From Pseudogulbenkiania ferrooxidans 2002 (GTDB lineage: Bacteria > Pseudomonadota > Gammaproteobacteria > Burkholderiales > Chromobacteriaceae): a DNA stretch of 64,000 nt. Location of the stretch: assembly GCF_000174355.1 (NCBI RefSeq), contig NZ_ACIS01000008.1, forward strand, positions 1 to 64,000. The letters run 5' to 3'. Made by a program: the position numbers and the translations under genes. This document shows, one piece after another, positions 54,216 through 63,153 of the stretch (position 1 is the first letter of the stretch; each line of letters begins with the position of its first letter). A model generated the notes under the pieces. It saw only the letters and a program-made list of their open reading frames with translations. It did no database searches and had not been told where the DNA came from.

Positions 54216-55526
54216 TCAGCGCAAGGGTTTGATGAACACCTTGGAGCGGCGCTGGTAATTGTAGAGCCGCTGCTTCCCCAGCGGGAGTTGGCTGATGTCG
54301 GCGGCGGCGAAGCCACGCTCGACGAACCAGTGCGCGGTCTGGGTGGTGAGCACGAACAGCGAGGCCAGGCCCTGCGCGCGCGCCAGGTATTCGACGTGCT
54401 TGAGCAGCTCCTCGCCAAAGCCGGCGTCGCGTTTCTGCTGGGAGACCGCGAGGCAGGCCAGTTCCGCCATGCCGGCGTCGGGGAAGGGGTGCATGGCGAC
54501 GCAGCCAAAGATCTTGCCGTCGTGCTCCAGCACCGAATACGACTTGATCTCCATCTCCAGCAACTCGCGGCTGCGCTTGACCAGGATGCCCTGTTCTTCC
54601 AGTGGACGGATCAGGTCGATGATGTCGCCGATGTCGTCGATCGACGCGTTGCGCACCTTCACCAGCGGATCGCGCGCCAGCATGGTGCCGTTGCCGCCGT
54701 CGGTGAACAGTTCTTCCAGGATGGCGCCGTCGTCGAAGCGGCCGATCATGTGGGCCCGAGCCACGCCCTGGCGCACCGCCTTCACCGCGTACGGCATGTA
54801 GGCGGCCACGTCACCCTGCAGGTTGCCGCTGGCGATCAGCGCTTCAGCCTCGTGGGCGGTGAGCGTGCTGGCGAACTCGCCCTGGCTGTTGGTGACGCCT
54901 TGGCTGTCCACCATGAACAGCAGTTTTTCCGCTTTCAGGGCGATGGCGATGTGGGTGGCGACTTCTTCCATGGTCAGGTTGAACGCCTCGCCGGTGGGCG
55001 AGTAGCCGATGCAGGAGACCAGCACCAGGTCGCCGGCGTCGAGGCGCGCCTGCATCGCCTCGCTGTCGACCCGGCGTACGCTGCCGGTGTACTGCATGTC
55101 CATGCCCTCGATCACCCCCATCGGCTGGGCGGTGAGGAAGTTGCCGCTGGCGACGCGCAATTGGCTGCCCTGCACCGGGACATGGCGCATGCTGGACGAC
55201 AGCGCGGCTTCGATCTCGTGGCGGGTATAGCCCACCGCCTGCTTGACCAGCTCCAGCGTCTGGCTGTCGGTGCTGCGTTTGTCGCCGCGGAAAACCTGGG
55301 CATGTCCGGCACGCTGGGCCAGCACGTCGATCTGCCAGCGCGCGCCGTGCACCAGTACGATGCGTACGCCCAGGCTGACCAGCAGGTGGATGTCCTTGGC
55401 CAGGCTGGGAAAGCGGCCATCGCGCACGGTTTCGCCGTTGATCGCCATGACGAAAGTCTTGCCGCGGAAGGCGTTGATGTAAGGGGCGGCTTCACGGAAA
55501 GAGAGGACAAACTCTCTGGTCAGCAT
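54216..55526 (-). CDS. argA: Amino-acid N-acetyltransferase ArgA (N-acetylglutamate synthase)
   Basis: First step of arginine synthesis, acetylating glutamate. The 436-residue protein has an N-terminal amino-acid-kinase-like domain (LVSLGVRIVLVHGARWQIDV, LVSCIGYSPTGEAFNLTMEE) and a C-terminal GNAT acetyltransferase domain (about 290-430; LACLAVSQQKRDAGFGEELL). This long form is the classical feedback-regulated type. The start MLTREFVLSFREAAPYINAF at 55526 is conserved. Confidence 0.94.
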   Translation of the reverse strand: MLTREFVLSFREAAPYINAFRGKTFVMAINGETVRDGRFPSLAKDIHLLVSLGVRIVLVHGARWQIDVLAQRAGHAQVFRGDKRSTDSQTLELVKQAVGYTRHEIEAALSSSMRHVPVQGSQLRVASGNFLTAQPMGVIEGMDMQYTGSVRRVDSEAMQARLDAGDLVLVSCIGYSPTGEAFNLTMEEVATHIAIALKAEKLLFMVDSQGVTNSQGEFASTLTAHEAEALIASGNLQGDVAAYMPYAVKAVRQGVARAHMIGRFDDGAILEELFTDGGNGTMLARDPLVKVRNASIDDIGDIIDLIRPLEEQGILVKRSRELLEMEIKSYSVLEHDGKIFGCVAMHPFPDAGMAELACLAVSQQKRDAGFGEELLKHVEYLARAQGLASLFVLTTQTAHWFVERGFAAADISQLPLGKQRLYNYQRRSKVFIKPLR

Positions 55527-55865
55527 GTCGGTTCTGGCTCCTGCCTGGGTCGGGTTTGAGGTGGCGCCAAGGGTAGCAGGAATGAGGGGGTATTTCATCT
55601 GGTCGCAGCCTGAGCTACGCCGCTGCCTGGCGGTCGCCGCGCGATCTCGGCCGGCGAGGCCTCGGCTGATGCGGTGCGGATGATCGGCTGCCGTGGCGCA
55701 GACCGGAAGGGTATGTGGATACCGGGGTGCGGCAGCGGTAAGGCGGCGGCACGCCCGGCGTCTTCCTGGCGTGGTCGGGGCAGGGGATGGTACTTGGACG
55801 ATGCTTCTGCTGGCATGGCAAGGCTCCCTGGCTCAGGAGGCCTTGCCCGCCGGGGCCACACGGTC
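55527..55865. other. 339-base gap between argA and ctpA
   Basis: An imperfect hairpin (ggcaaggc...gccttgcc, 55817-55847) lies just past the ctpA stop but has no T-run. An 88-codon frame on the minus strand has no ribosome-binding site and no recognisable sequence. The argA promoter must be in the left part, but no clear boxes are seen. Confidence 0.45.
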
Positions 55866-57299
55866 CTAGCTTCCCTTTTTATTGATCAGTATTTGCTGCA
55901 CCTTGAGGATATTCAAGGCCTGGCCCAACTGGTAATCGGCTTTTGGGTTCGGCTCACGCGAGGACGATTCGTCGGGCGCGTCCTTGCCATTGTCCGGCGC
56001 GGGCTGCGCCGGTGCGGCCGGCTTGATCGTCGGGCGCTTGAGCACCGGCTTGGCCGGGGCCTTGTCGTCACCGTTGGGGTTGGCCAGGTGGTTTTCCAGG
56101 TCGGCCTCGCGCACGCGCAACGGTTGCTGATCGTTCGCGTTGAGCGTGCCGTCTTCCACCACCACGTCGGGTTCGATGCCCTTGGCCTGGATCGAGCGGC
56201 CGTTCGGCGTGAAGTAGCGCGCGGTGGTGAGCTTGATGCCACCTGCGTTGCCCAGTGGCAGCACCGACTGTACCGAGCCCTTGCCGAAGGTCTGGGTGCC
56301 GACCACGACGGCGCGCTTGTGGTCCTGCAGCGCGCCGGCGACGATTTCCGAGGCCGAGGCCGAACCGCCGTTGACCAGCACCACCATCGGGATGTTCTTG
56401 ATGCCGGCCGGCAGCTTGGCCAGCGGGTCGGCAGCGCCGCGGGCGTAGTTCTGCACCTTGGCGGTCAGGCGCATCTTGGAGTCTTCGGCGCGGCCTTCGG
56501 TGTACACCACCAGGGCATCCTTGGGCAGGAAGGCGGCGGAGACGCCGACGGCGCCGTTGAGCAGGCCGCCCGGGTCGTCGCGCAGGTCGAGGATTACCCC
56601 CTTGAGCGGGGTCTTGTTGTCTTTGTACAGTGTCTGCAGGGCCTGGGCCAGGTTTTCCACCGTGTGTTCCTGGAACTGGGTGACGCGCACGTAGCCGTAA
56701 TCCTGTTCCAGCAGCTTGAATTTCACGCTCTTGGTCTTGATCACCGCGCGCACCAGGGTGACCACGCGCGGCTTGGTCTCGCTCTTGCGGGCGATGGTCA
56801 GGGTGACCTTGGTGCCGGGCTTGCCGCGCATGCGCTTGACGGCGTCGTTGAGGCTCAGGCCGCGCACCGGGGTGTCGTCGATCTTGATGATGAGGTCGCC
56901 GCTCTTGACGCCGGCCTTCTGCGCCGGGGTGTCCTCGATCGGGGCGATGACCTTGACCAGGCCGTCTTCGGCGCCGATCTCGATGCCGAGACCGCCGAAT
57001 TCGCCCTGGGTGCCTTCGCGCATTTCCTTGAAGGCCTCGGGGTCGAGGTAGTCGGAGTGCGGATCGAGGCCGGTCAGCATGCCCTTGATCGCCTCGTTGA
57101 TCAGCTTCTTGTCTTCCACCGGCTCGACGTAGTCCTGCTTGATGCGGCCGAATACTTCGGCGAAGGTGCGCAGCTCGTTGAGCGGCAGCGGCGAGCTGGC
57201 CTCCTTGTCGGCAAACGCCTGCAGGCTCAAGGTCAAGGCGCCGCCTGCCAGTGCCCCGGCGGTAAGCAGGGCCAGTTTCTTCATGCGTGGACTCGTCAT
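55866..57299 (-). CDS. ctpA: Carboxyl-terminal processing protease (S41 family, CtpA)
   Basis: Periplasmic serine protease of 477 residues. It has a signal peptide (MKKLALLTAGALAGGALTLS), a PDZ domain (about 85-165; EFGGLGIEIGAEDGLVKVIA, DTPAQKAGVKSGDLIIKIDD), and the catalytic core with Ser in VNGGSASASEIVAGAL and Lys in TQTFGKGSVQSVLPLG. A Pro/Lys/Ala-rich tail follows residue 400. It acts on periplasmic or outer-membrane substrates, often murein hydrolases, which fits its EnvC-like neighbour. The ATG six codons later is an alternative start. Confidence 0.94.
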   Translation of the reverse strand: MTSPRMKKLALLTAGALAGGALTLSLQAFADKEASSPLPLNELRTFAEVFGRIKQDYVEPVEDKKLINEAIKGMLTGLDPHSDYLDPEAFKEMREGTQGEFGGLGIEIGAEDGLVKVIAPIEDTPAQKAGVKSGDLIIKIDDTPVRGLSLNDAVKRMRGKPGTKVTLTIARKSETKPRVVTLVRAVIKTKSVKFKLLEQDYGYVRVTQFQEHTVENLAQALQTLYKDNKTPLKGVILDLRDDPGGLLNGAVGVSAAFLPKDALVVYTEGRAEDSKMRLTAKVQNYARGAADPLAKLPAGIKNIPMVVLVNGGSASASEIVAGALQDHKRAVVVGTQTFGKGSVQSVLPLGNAGGIKLTTARYFTPNGRSIQAKGIEPDVVVEDGTLNANDQQPLRVREADLENHLANPNGDDKAPAKPVLKRPTIKPAAPAQPAPDNGKDAPDESSSREPNPKADYQLGQALNILKVQQILINKKGS

Positions 57300-57317
57300 A
57301 GTGTCTGTGTATTCCCG

Positions 57318-58631
57318 TTAAGGTGCCCAGCTTTGCGGGTTGACCGGGCGACCCATGTAGCGGATTTCAAAGTACAGCCCCGCCTCGCCGCTGTCCAGTG
57401 TGCCGGTGCTGCCGAGCTGCTCACCGGCCTTCACGCGTTCGCCGCTGCTGCGGCTCATGGCGGACAGCCCGGTGTAGACGGTGAGGTAGTTGCCGCCGTG
57501 GTCGACGATCACGGCGTTGCCGAAGCCGCGCAGCGAGTCGGCGTAGACGACCTGGCCGTCGGCGACGACGCGCACCGGCTGGCCCGGCGAGGCGCTGATG
57601 AACAGCCCCTTCCAGGTGGTGCCCTCGGCGCGCCGGGTGCCGAAGCGACCGGCGATGCTGCCGGAGACTGGCAGGCGCATGCGACCCTGCAGGCTCCTGA
57701 AGGCCTTGCCGGCGCTGCTGGTGTCGGCTATCGCTTCGACCGCGGGTTCCGGCTCCGGTTTCACCGGCTTGGCCGCTTCCTTGGGCGCTGGCTTGCCGTG
57801 GCGTCGTGCTTCGGCGGCGAGCTGGCGCTGCCGTTCGGCTGCCTTGCGGGCTTTTTCCTGCTGCGCCTGGCGGGCTTCGGCCAACTTGCGCGCCTGTTCG
57901 CGGCGGCGGCGCTCGATTTCGCGGTTGATCTGCTCGATCAGGCTGCTCAGGCGCTGCTGGTCTTCCTGCAGCTTCACCAGCTTGCCCTGGCGCTCGCGGA
58001 TTTCGCTGGCCAGTGCCGCCAGCTTCTGCTGGTGCGCCTCGCGGTTTTGCTCGATGCGGCCCTTTTCCTGTGCTTTCTGGCTCGACAGGCTGTTGATGCG
58101 GGTCAGCTCCTGCTCCAGCTGGAACGACATCGCCTCCAGGTCGCCCTGCCGGGCGATCAGGTCGCCGACCAGCTGCTGCTGGGCGCGGGCGATATAGGTG
58201 TAGTAGGTGAGGTCGCGCGAGGTCTGGTTGGGGTCGCCGGCGTTGAGCATCAGGCGCATGGCGTCGTGGCGGCTGGCTTGGTACTGGCGGCTCAGCACGT
58301 GGGCCACCCGTTTGCGTACGCCTTTCAGCTGGTTCTGCGACGCTTCGATCTGGGCGCGCAGTTCGGCCAGTTGCTGTGCCGAGCTGCTTTGCTTCTGTTC
58401 CAGGGTGGCCAGCGACTTGCTGGTCTGCTGCAGCGCCTGCTCGCTGGCCTGGATGGCGCTCTGCGCCTCCTGCTTCACCGCCTGTTTCTGGGCGATGTCC
58501 TTCTTGAGGCTGTCGATTTCCTGGCGGACCTGCTGCAGGTCTTGCTGGTGCGGGGCGACGGACAGGGGCGCGGCGGCAGGGGCCGCCAGCGCGGCCCCTG
58601 CCAGCAGGGAGAGCAACAGGAACGGTTTCAC
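57318..58631 (-). CDS. envC: EnvC-like murein hydrolase activator (M23/LytM domain)
   Basis: 437-residue exported protein. A signal peptide (VKPFLLLSLLAGAALAAPA, start GTG) is followed by a long coiled coil (about 30-260) and a C-terminal LytM domain. The LytM domain is degenerate: the zinc-binding His residues are replaced (GTTWKGLFI and LYFEIR), as in EnvC, so it activates amidases rather than cutting itself. The GTG overlaps the gpmI stop by four bases. CtpA follows 18 bases downstream. Together they look like a septal cell-wall unit. Confidence 0.88.
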   Translation of the reverse strand: MKPFLLLSLLAGAALAAPAAAPLSVAPHQQDLQQVRQEIDSLKKDIAQKQAVKQEAQSAIQASEQALQQTSKSLATLEQKQSSSAQQLAELRAQIEASQNQLKGVRKRVAHVLSRQYQASRHDAMRLMLNAGDPNQTSRDLTYYTYIARAQQQLVGDLIARQGDLEAMSFQLEQELTRINSLSSQKAQEKGRIEQNREAHQQKLAALASEIRERQGKLVKLQEDQQRLSSLIEQINREIERRRREQARKLAEARQAQQEKARKAAERQRQLAAEARRHGKPAPKEAAKPVKPEPEPAVEAIADTSSAGKAFRSLQGRMRLPVSGSIAGRFGTRRAEGTTWKGLFISASPGQPVRVVADGQVVYADSLRGFGNAVIVDHGGNYLTVYTGLSAMSRSSGERVKAGEQLGSTGTLDSGEAGLYFEIRYMGRPVNPQSWAP

Positions 58632-60148
58632 TGGAAGTCGATCAGCGATTCGCCGCTCATTTCGGCGGGTTTGCCCAGGCCCATCATCGCCAGCAGCGAC
58701 GGTGCGATGTCCTTCAGCGCGCCGCCGGCGCGGATGCGGGCGGGGCGGCCGATGTAGAGGAAGGGCACCGGGTTGGTGGTGTGCTGGGTATGCGGCTGGT
58801 CGTGCATGTTGTCGAACATGCTCTCGCAGTTGCCGTGGTCGGCGGTGATCAAGACTTCGCCGCCGGCCGTGCGCATCGCCTCGACGCAGCGCGCCATGCA
58901 CACGTCCAGCGCCTCCACCGCCTTGACCGCGGCGGCGAAATTGCCGGTGTGGCCGACCATGTCGCAGTTGGCGTAGTTGCAGATGATGGCGTGGTACTGG
59001 CCGGAGCGGATCGCCTCGACGATCTTGTCGGTGACTTCCGGTGCGTTCATTTCCGGCTGCAGGTCGTAGGTGGCGACCTTGGGCGAGGGCACCAGGATGC
59101 GGTCTTCACCGGGGTAGACCTGTTCTTCGCCGCCGTTGAAGAAGTAGGTGACATGCGGGTACTTCTCGGTCTCGGCGATGCGCAGCTGCTTCAGACCGAG
59201 GCCGGCCAGGTACTCGCCCAGGCCGTTGCGAATCTTTTGCGGGGCGTAGGCGACCGGGTTGGCATAGGCCTCGCCGTAGGAGGTCAGCGTGGCGAAGTAG
59301 CCGAGCTTGGGCTGGCGCGCGGCAAAGCCGTCGAAGGACGGGTCGGTCAGCGCGGTGGTGAGCTGGCGGGCGCGGTCGGCACGGTAGTTCATGAACAGCA
59401 CCACGTCGCCGTCCTGCATCACGGTTTTGTCGCCGATCGCGGTGGCGGCGACGAATTCGTCGTTCTCGCCACGGGCGTAGGCGGCGGCGAGCGCGGCGAG
59501 GCCGCTGTCGGCGTGGTGCAGGCCTTCACCGTCCACCAGCAGACGGTAGGCCGGCTCGACGCGCTCCCAGCGCTTGTCGCGGTCCATCGCCCAGTAGCGG
59601 CCAGTGACCGACACCAGGCGCGCGCCGGGGCATTCGGCCAGTACGGCGTCGAGGCGCTTGAGGTAGGTTTCGGCGCTCTTCGGCGGCGTGTCGCGGCCGT
59701 CGAGGAAGGCGTGCACGTAAATGTGCGCCACGCCGGCGGCGTGGGCGGCCCGGATCAGGGCGTGGATATGGTTTTCGTGGGCGTGCACGCCGCCGTCGGA
59801 GAGCAGGCCCAGCACGTGCAGCGCGCTGCCCTTGGCGTGGGCGAAGGCGTCGGTCAGGACCGGGTTGCTGTCAAAGCGGCCATCCTCGATGTCGCAGTCG
59901 ATGCGGCTGATATCCTGCTGCACCACGCGTCCGGCACCGATGTTCAGGTGGCCGACTTCGGAGTTGCCGAACTGGCCGCCGGGCAGGCCGACGAAGCCTT
60001 CGGAGGCGTCGATGGTGCCATAGGCGTACTGCTGGCGCAGGGCGTCCCAGGTCGGGGTGTGGGCGTGCAGGATGGCGTTGTCGTCGCCGTCCAGGCGATG
60101 GCCGAAGCCGTCCATGATCAGGAGGAGTACCGGTTTGAGTGCGTTCAT
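58628..60148 (-). CDS. gpmI: 2,3-bisphosphoglycerate-independent phosphoglycerate mutase GpmI
   Basis: Glycolytic mutase with two Mn2+ ions and a phospho-serine intermediate. The 506-residue protein opens LKPVLLLIMDGFGHRLDGD. The catalytic Ser is in GGQFGNSEVGHLNIGAGR near residue 60, and the metal ligands appear in DGRDTPPKSAETYL, VVLFMNYRADRARQLT, and TADHGNCESMFD. It overlaps the downstream envC start and is divergent from the ArsR-type gene. Confidence 0.96.
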   Translation of the reverse strand: MNALKPVLLLIMDGFGHRLDGDDNAILHAHTPTWDALRQQYAYGTIDASEGFVGLPGGQFGNSEVGHLNIGAGRVVQQDISRIDCDIEDGRFDSNPVLTDAFAHAKGSALHVLGLLSDGGVHAHENHIHALIRAAHAAGVAHIYVHAFLDGRDTPPKSAETYLKRLDAVLAECPGARLVSVTGRYWAMDRDKRWERVEPAYRLLVDGEGLHHADSGLAALAAAYARGENDEFVAATAIGDKTVMQDGDVVLFMNYRADRARQLTTALTDPSFDGFAARQPKLGYFATLTSYGEAYANPVAYAPQKIRNGLGEYLAGLGLKQLRIAETEKYPHVTYFFNGGEEQVYPGEDRILVPSPKVATYDLQPEMNAPEVTDKIVEAIRSGQYHAIICNYANCDMVGHTGNFAAAVKAVEALDVCMARCVEAMRTAGGEVLITADHGNCESMFDNMHDQPHTQHTTNPVPFLYIGRPARIRAGGALKDIAPSLLAMMGLGKPAEMSGESLIDFQ

Positions 60149-60250
60149 GTGGGCGCGCGATCCAGAATATTAGGGATTCTTGATGGGGTTTGAACAGCTT
60201 GGGTAGTATTGTAACGCAATCAGACTGATAACAGATTCACGGAGATCCCC

Positions 60251-60547
60251 TTGCTGTTCAACGACAACCAGATCGAACAGACCTCGCGCGCGATGAAGGC
60301 CATGTCGCATCCGCTGCGCCTCAAGATCATCGCCGTGCTGGGTGACGGCGAAATCAGCGTGCAGGACATTGTCGACCGGGTCGGCACCTCGCAGAGCAAT
60401 ATCTCGCAGCACCTGGCCATCATGCGTGACAAGGGGGTGCTGCGCACGCGCAAGGACGCCAACCGGGTGTACTACCGTGTCGGCGACCTGCGAACGCTGG
60501 AGGTGCTGAGCCGGATGCGCGAGGTGTTCGGCGGCTTCGGCGACTGA
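60251..60547 (+). CDS. ArsR-family winged-helix regulator
   Basis: 98-residue repressor. The winged helix spans about residues 14-85 (ALKAMSHPLRLKIIAVLGDG-like text, SQSNISQHLAIMRDKGVLRT and RKDANRVYYRVGD). It has no cysteine, so the classical metal site (ELCVCDL) is absent and it must sense something else. The start codon is TTG with GGAG seven bases upstream. It is divergent from gpmI with 102 bases between, and may control that gene or itself. Confidence 0.85.
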   Translation: MLFNDNQIEQTSRAMKAMSHPLRLKIIAVLGDGEISVQDIVDRVGTSQSNISQHLAIMRDKGVLRTRKDANRVYYRVGDLRTLEVLSRMREVFGGFGD

Positions 60548-60807
60548 GGTCCGCAGCCAGCACCGCCGATTCTCCTGCCCCGGCGCCGGTCTCATCTCGA
60601 GCGTAGCGAGGCGCCCTTGCCGGGCAAGGGCGGACTGCGTGCCAATCCATCGCTGAGCAAATCAGCGATTTGAACGCAGAGATGGGCTCAGCGAAGGATC
60701 GGGAATAGATGGGCAGGCTGCGGAATCAACCCCTGGGGTGTAGAGGCCCGGCTCGGCCGGGGCCTGTAGCAACCTGTCAGAGTGCTTTAGTTTGCAGTCT
60801 GAGACCG
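60548..60807. other. 260-base gap with possible 3'-derived small RNA
   Basis: A GC hairpin (aggcccggctcggccggggcct, about 60744-60765) and a strong terminator (60802-60826) lie on the plus strand after the ArsR-type gene. The first 200 bases show no gene. A small RNA or a long 3' untranslated region ending at this terminator is possible. Confidence 0.35.
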
Positions 60808-60826
60808 TCAGCGACGGTCTTTTTTA
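60802..60826 (+). terminator. Rho-independent terminator
   Basis: agaccgtc agc gacggtct (60802-60820) followed by tttttt. It overlaps the 3' end of the convergent thioesterase gene by a few codons. Confidence 0.85.
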
Positions 60827-61299
60827 CGCCTGACGTACAGCGTCTTGTGTACCCGGGCCACGACCTCGCCGGCGTGATCGACGACGTCCACCGTCATTTC
60901 GGGCAGGTATTTCTCGCCGCCGGCGGTGTGATGGCGGATCTCGGCCAGTTGGGTTTCGTCCAGGCGGAAGCGCGCGTTGACCCGCCCGCGCCCCGGCTTG
61001 AGGTAGTCGATGCGGCCGGCACGGTCCCACACGTAGTAATCGCGCCCGAGGCAGTTCATCAGCATCAGCATGAAGAACGGGTCGGTCATGGCGTACAGGC
61101 TGCCGCCGAAGTGCACGCCGACGTAGTTGCGGTTGGTGAGCCCGAGGCGCAGGCTGACGTCGACTTCGCGCCAGTCGGTGGCGATGCGGCTGACGCGGAT
61201 ACCGGCGCCGAGAAACGGCGGCCACAGGTTGATGAGGGTCTTGACCAGGCGGGGGGAGGGGGTCATGTCGATCTCAAACGTTTGTTTGAACGACGGCAT
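60808..61299 (-). CDS. DUF4442 hotdog-fold thioesterase-like protein
   Basis: 163-residue protein of the DUF4442 family, related to acyl-CoA thioesterases. Family blocks include LINLWPPFLGAGIRVSRIAT, LGLTNRNYVGVHFGGSLYAM, and VWDRAGRIDYLKPGRGRVNA. The substrate is unknown. The start at 61299 has AGGAG only one base before it, so the in-frame ATG at 61266 (MTPSPRLVK) remains possible. It is convergent with the ArsR-type gene and 138 bases downstream of xseA. Confidence 0.82.
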   Translation of the reverse strand: MPSFKQTFEIDMTPSPRLVKTLINLWPPFLGAGIRVSRIATDWREVDVSLRLGLTNRNYVGVHFGGSLYAMTDPFFMLMLMNCLGRDYYVWDRAGRIDYLKPGRGRVNARFRLDETQLAEIRHHTAGGEKYLPEMTVDVVDHAGEVVARVHKTLYVRRKKDRR

Positions 61300-61437
61300 G
61301 CTCCTCTCCCCGTGGCCTCTCTGTCAAGTTCCGATCCTGTCCAGGCTTTGTCGCGCGCCGCCAGCGGCGGGGAGAGAGCCGTACGTGGCGTGTTTGCTCC
61401 CGGCGCCGGGGCATGCAGCAAGACCCGGCGCCGGTGC

Positions 61438-62793
61438 TCAGAACGGCAGTTCCGGCTGGGCGCCGGCGGGGTGGTCGATGATGGCTTCGGTGCGACCTTC
61501 GGCCAACTGCAGCGTCACGCGCTCGTGGTTGAGCAGCTCCAGCGGCGAGCGCACGGCGCGCCCGTCGGCCTTCTGCACGATGGCGTAGCCCCGCTCCAGC
61601 ACCGCCTGCGGGTTCATCGCCTCCAGCGTGCCGGCCAGTCGCACCAGCGTCAGCCGATGCCTGCCCACCCAGCCGTCGCCGGCGCGGTGCAGCGCTTCGC
61701 TCAGGCGGTCGAGTTGCTGGACGTGCTGCGCCAGGTCCGGACGGTGACGTCGAAGCCGGCTCTCGGCCAACTGCAGGCGCCAGCGGCGTTGCTCGAGCAG
61801 TCCCTGCACGTGCCGCCGCAGCCGGTCTTCGGCCAACCTTAGCGATTCGCGCTGACGGCGCAGGTGCTCGCCGGGGTGCTTGAGCCGGCGCGACAGGAAG
61901 TCGAGCCGCTGCGCCTTGTCGGTGAGCAGCCGGCCGAGCGCCCGCGCCAGGTGGCGCCGCGCCAGTTCGACCTGGCCCTGCAGGTGTTCGCGGCTGGGCG
62001 AGACCAGCTCGGCGGCCGCGGTCGGGGTCGGCGCGCGGCGGTCGGCGACGAAGTCGCTGATGGTGAAGTCGGTTTCATGGCCGACGCCGCTGACCACCGG
62101 GATCGGGCAGGCGGCGATGGCACGCGCCACCCCTTCCTCGTTGAACGACCACAGGTCCTCGATGCTGCCGCCGCCGCGGCAGACGATCAGCACGTCCACC
62201 TCGCGCCGCTCGCCGGCCCGCTGGATCGCGGCGGCCAGTTGCTCGGCCGAGCCCTGGCCCTGCACCTGGGACGGGTAGAGGATGACTGGGATGCTCGGCA
62301 TGCGCCGGCGCAGCGTGGTCACCACGTCGCGCAGCGCGGCCGCGGCCGGCGAGGTGACGATGCCGATGGCGGCCGGGTGCGCCGGGATCGGCCGCTTGCG
62401 GGCGGCGTCGAACAGGCCTTCCGCAGTCAGCTTCTGCTTCAGTTTCTCGTAGGCCTCAAACAGGCGGCCGAGGCCGGCCGAGCGCATGCTGTCGACGTTG
62501 ATCTGGTATTCGCCGCGCGCCTCGTACAGCGTCACCAGGCCCTTGAGCTCGACCTGCATGCCCTCGCCGGGGCGGAAGCCGAGTCCGGCCAGCTTGTGGC
62601 GGAACATCACGCAGCGGATCTGCGCGCTGCCGTCTTTCAACAGAAAGTAGGCGTGACCCGAGGCGGCCAGCGTCAGGTTGGAAATCTCGCCGCCGATCCA
62701 TAGCGCCGGCAGACCACTTTCCAGCAGGTCGCGCGCCATGCGGTTGAGTGCCGAGACGCTGATGACGTCGTTATGGGTTTGGTCGAAAATCAT
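61438..62793 (-). CDS. xseA: Exodeoxyribonuclease VII large subunit XseA
   Basis: Catalytic large subunit of exonuclease VII. The 451-residue protein has an N-terminal OB-fold (VISVSALNRMARDLLESGLP, WIGGEISNLTLAASGHAYF), the catalytic domain (RGGGSIEDLWSFNEEGVARA, SGVGHETDFTISDFVADRRA), and a long coiled coil (about 260-400). Two exact copies of the recurring 11-mer lie inside it (61497-61507 and 61827-61837). The small subunit XseB is not adjacent. The start MIFDQTHNDVISVS at 62793 is chosen over a longer frame. Confidence 0.95.
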   Translation of the reverse strand: MIFDQTHNDVISVSALNRMARDLLESGLPALWIGGEISNLTLAASGHAYFLLKDGSAQIRCVMFRHKLAGLGFRPGEGMQVELKGLVTLYEARGEYQINVDSMRSAGLGRLFEAYEKLKQKLTAEGLFDAARKRPIPAHPAAIGIVTSPAAAALRDVVTTLRRRMPSIPVILYPSQVQGQGSAEQLAAAIQRAGERREVDVLIVCRGGGSIEDLWSFNEEGVARAIAACPIPVVSGVGHETDFTISDFVADRRAPTPTAAAELVSPSREHLQGQVELARRHLARALGRLLTDKAQRLDFLSRRLKHPGEHLRRQRESLRLAEDRLRRHVQGLLEQRRWRLQLAESRLRRHRPDLAQHVQQLDRLSEALHRAGDGWVGRHRLTLVRLAGTLEAMNPQAVLERGYAIVQKADGRAVRSPLELLNHERVTLQLAEGRTEAIIDHPAGAQPELPF

Positions 62794-63153
62794 GGTTGTC
62801 AAGTCATCCACAGCAAAAAAAGTCCCGCGTCGCGGTGTCGGGCCCAGCGGGCAAGACGACGGGTCGTGCCGCATTGTGCGTAGTGCGTATTCAATGTAAT
62901 CAACGGCTTAGTCGTTGTGCTCAATGTGTGGGCGAGAACGTGGGGAGCCTTGTCTGGCAATCCTTCCGGGTATTTTTCCCAGGCTTGTCCACAATTTTAT
63001 CCACAGCTTTTGTGGATGATCCGGAATTCCCCTTATAAATTCATGGTTTAGCCATCTCTCTTGCAGCCGCATGGCAGCTGCCGCCGAGCGGTTGCCGAAC
63101 CCCGGGCAAACCGGCTACAGTCTACCGTTTGTGATACGTCTTGGAGAATGCCT
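62794..63153. other. 360-base divergent gap xseA / exbB with DnaA-box-like sites
   Basis: It contains TCATCCACA (62804-62812), TTGTCCACA (62985-62993), the consensus TTATCCACA (62997-63005), and TCATCCACA reversed at 63011-63019. Four boxes in 216 bases, three of them within 35, are more than expected by chance. The rest looks like ordinary divergent promoter DNA. I see no gene. Confidence 0.55.

Noticed and set aside
55595-55861. An 88-codon minus-strand gene between argA and ctpA
   Set aside because: No ribosome-binding site, low-complexity Pro/Arg content and no family resemblance.
55674-58757. A 1027-codon open frame on the plus strand
   Set aside because: It is antisense to ctpA and the envC-like gene, whose sequences are clearly recognisable. 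High GC leaves antisense frames open. The protein is rich in Val/Arg/Gly/His without family resemblance.
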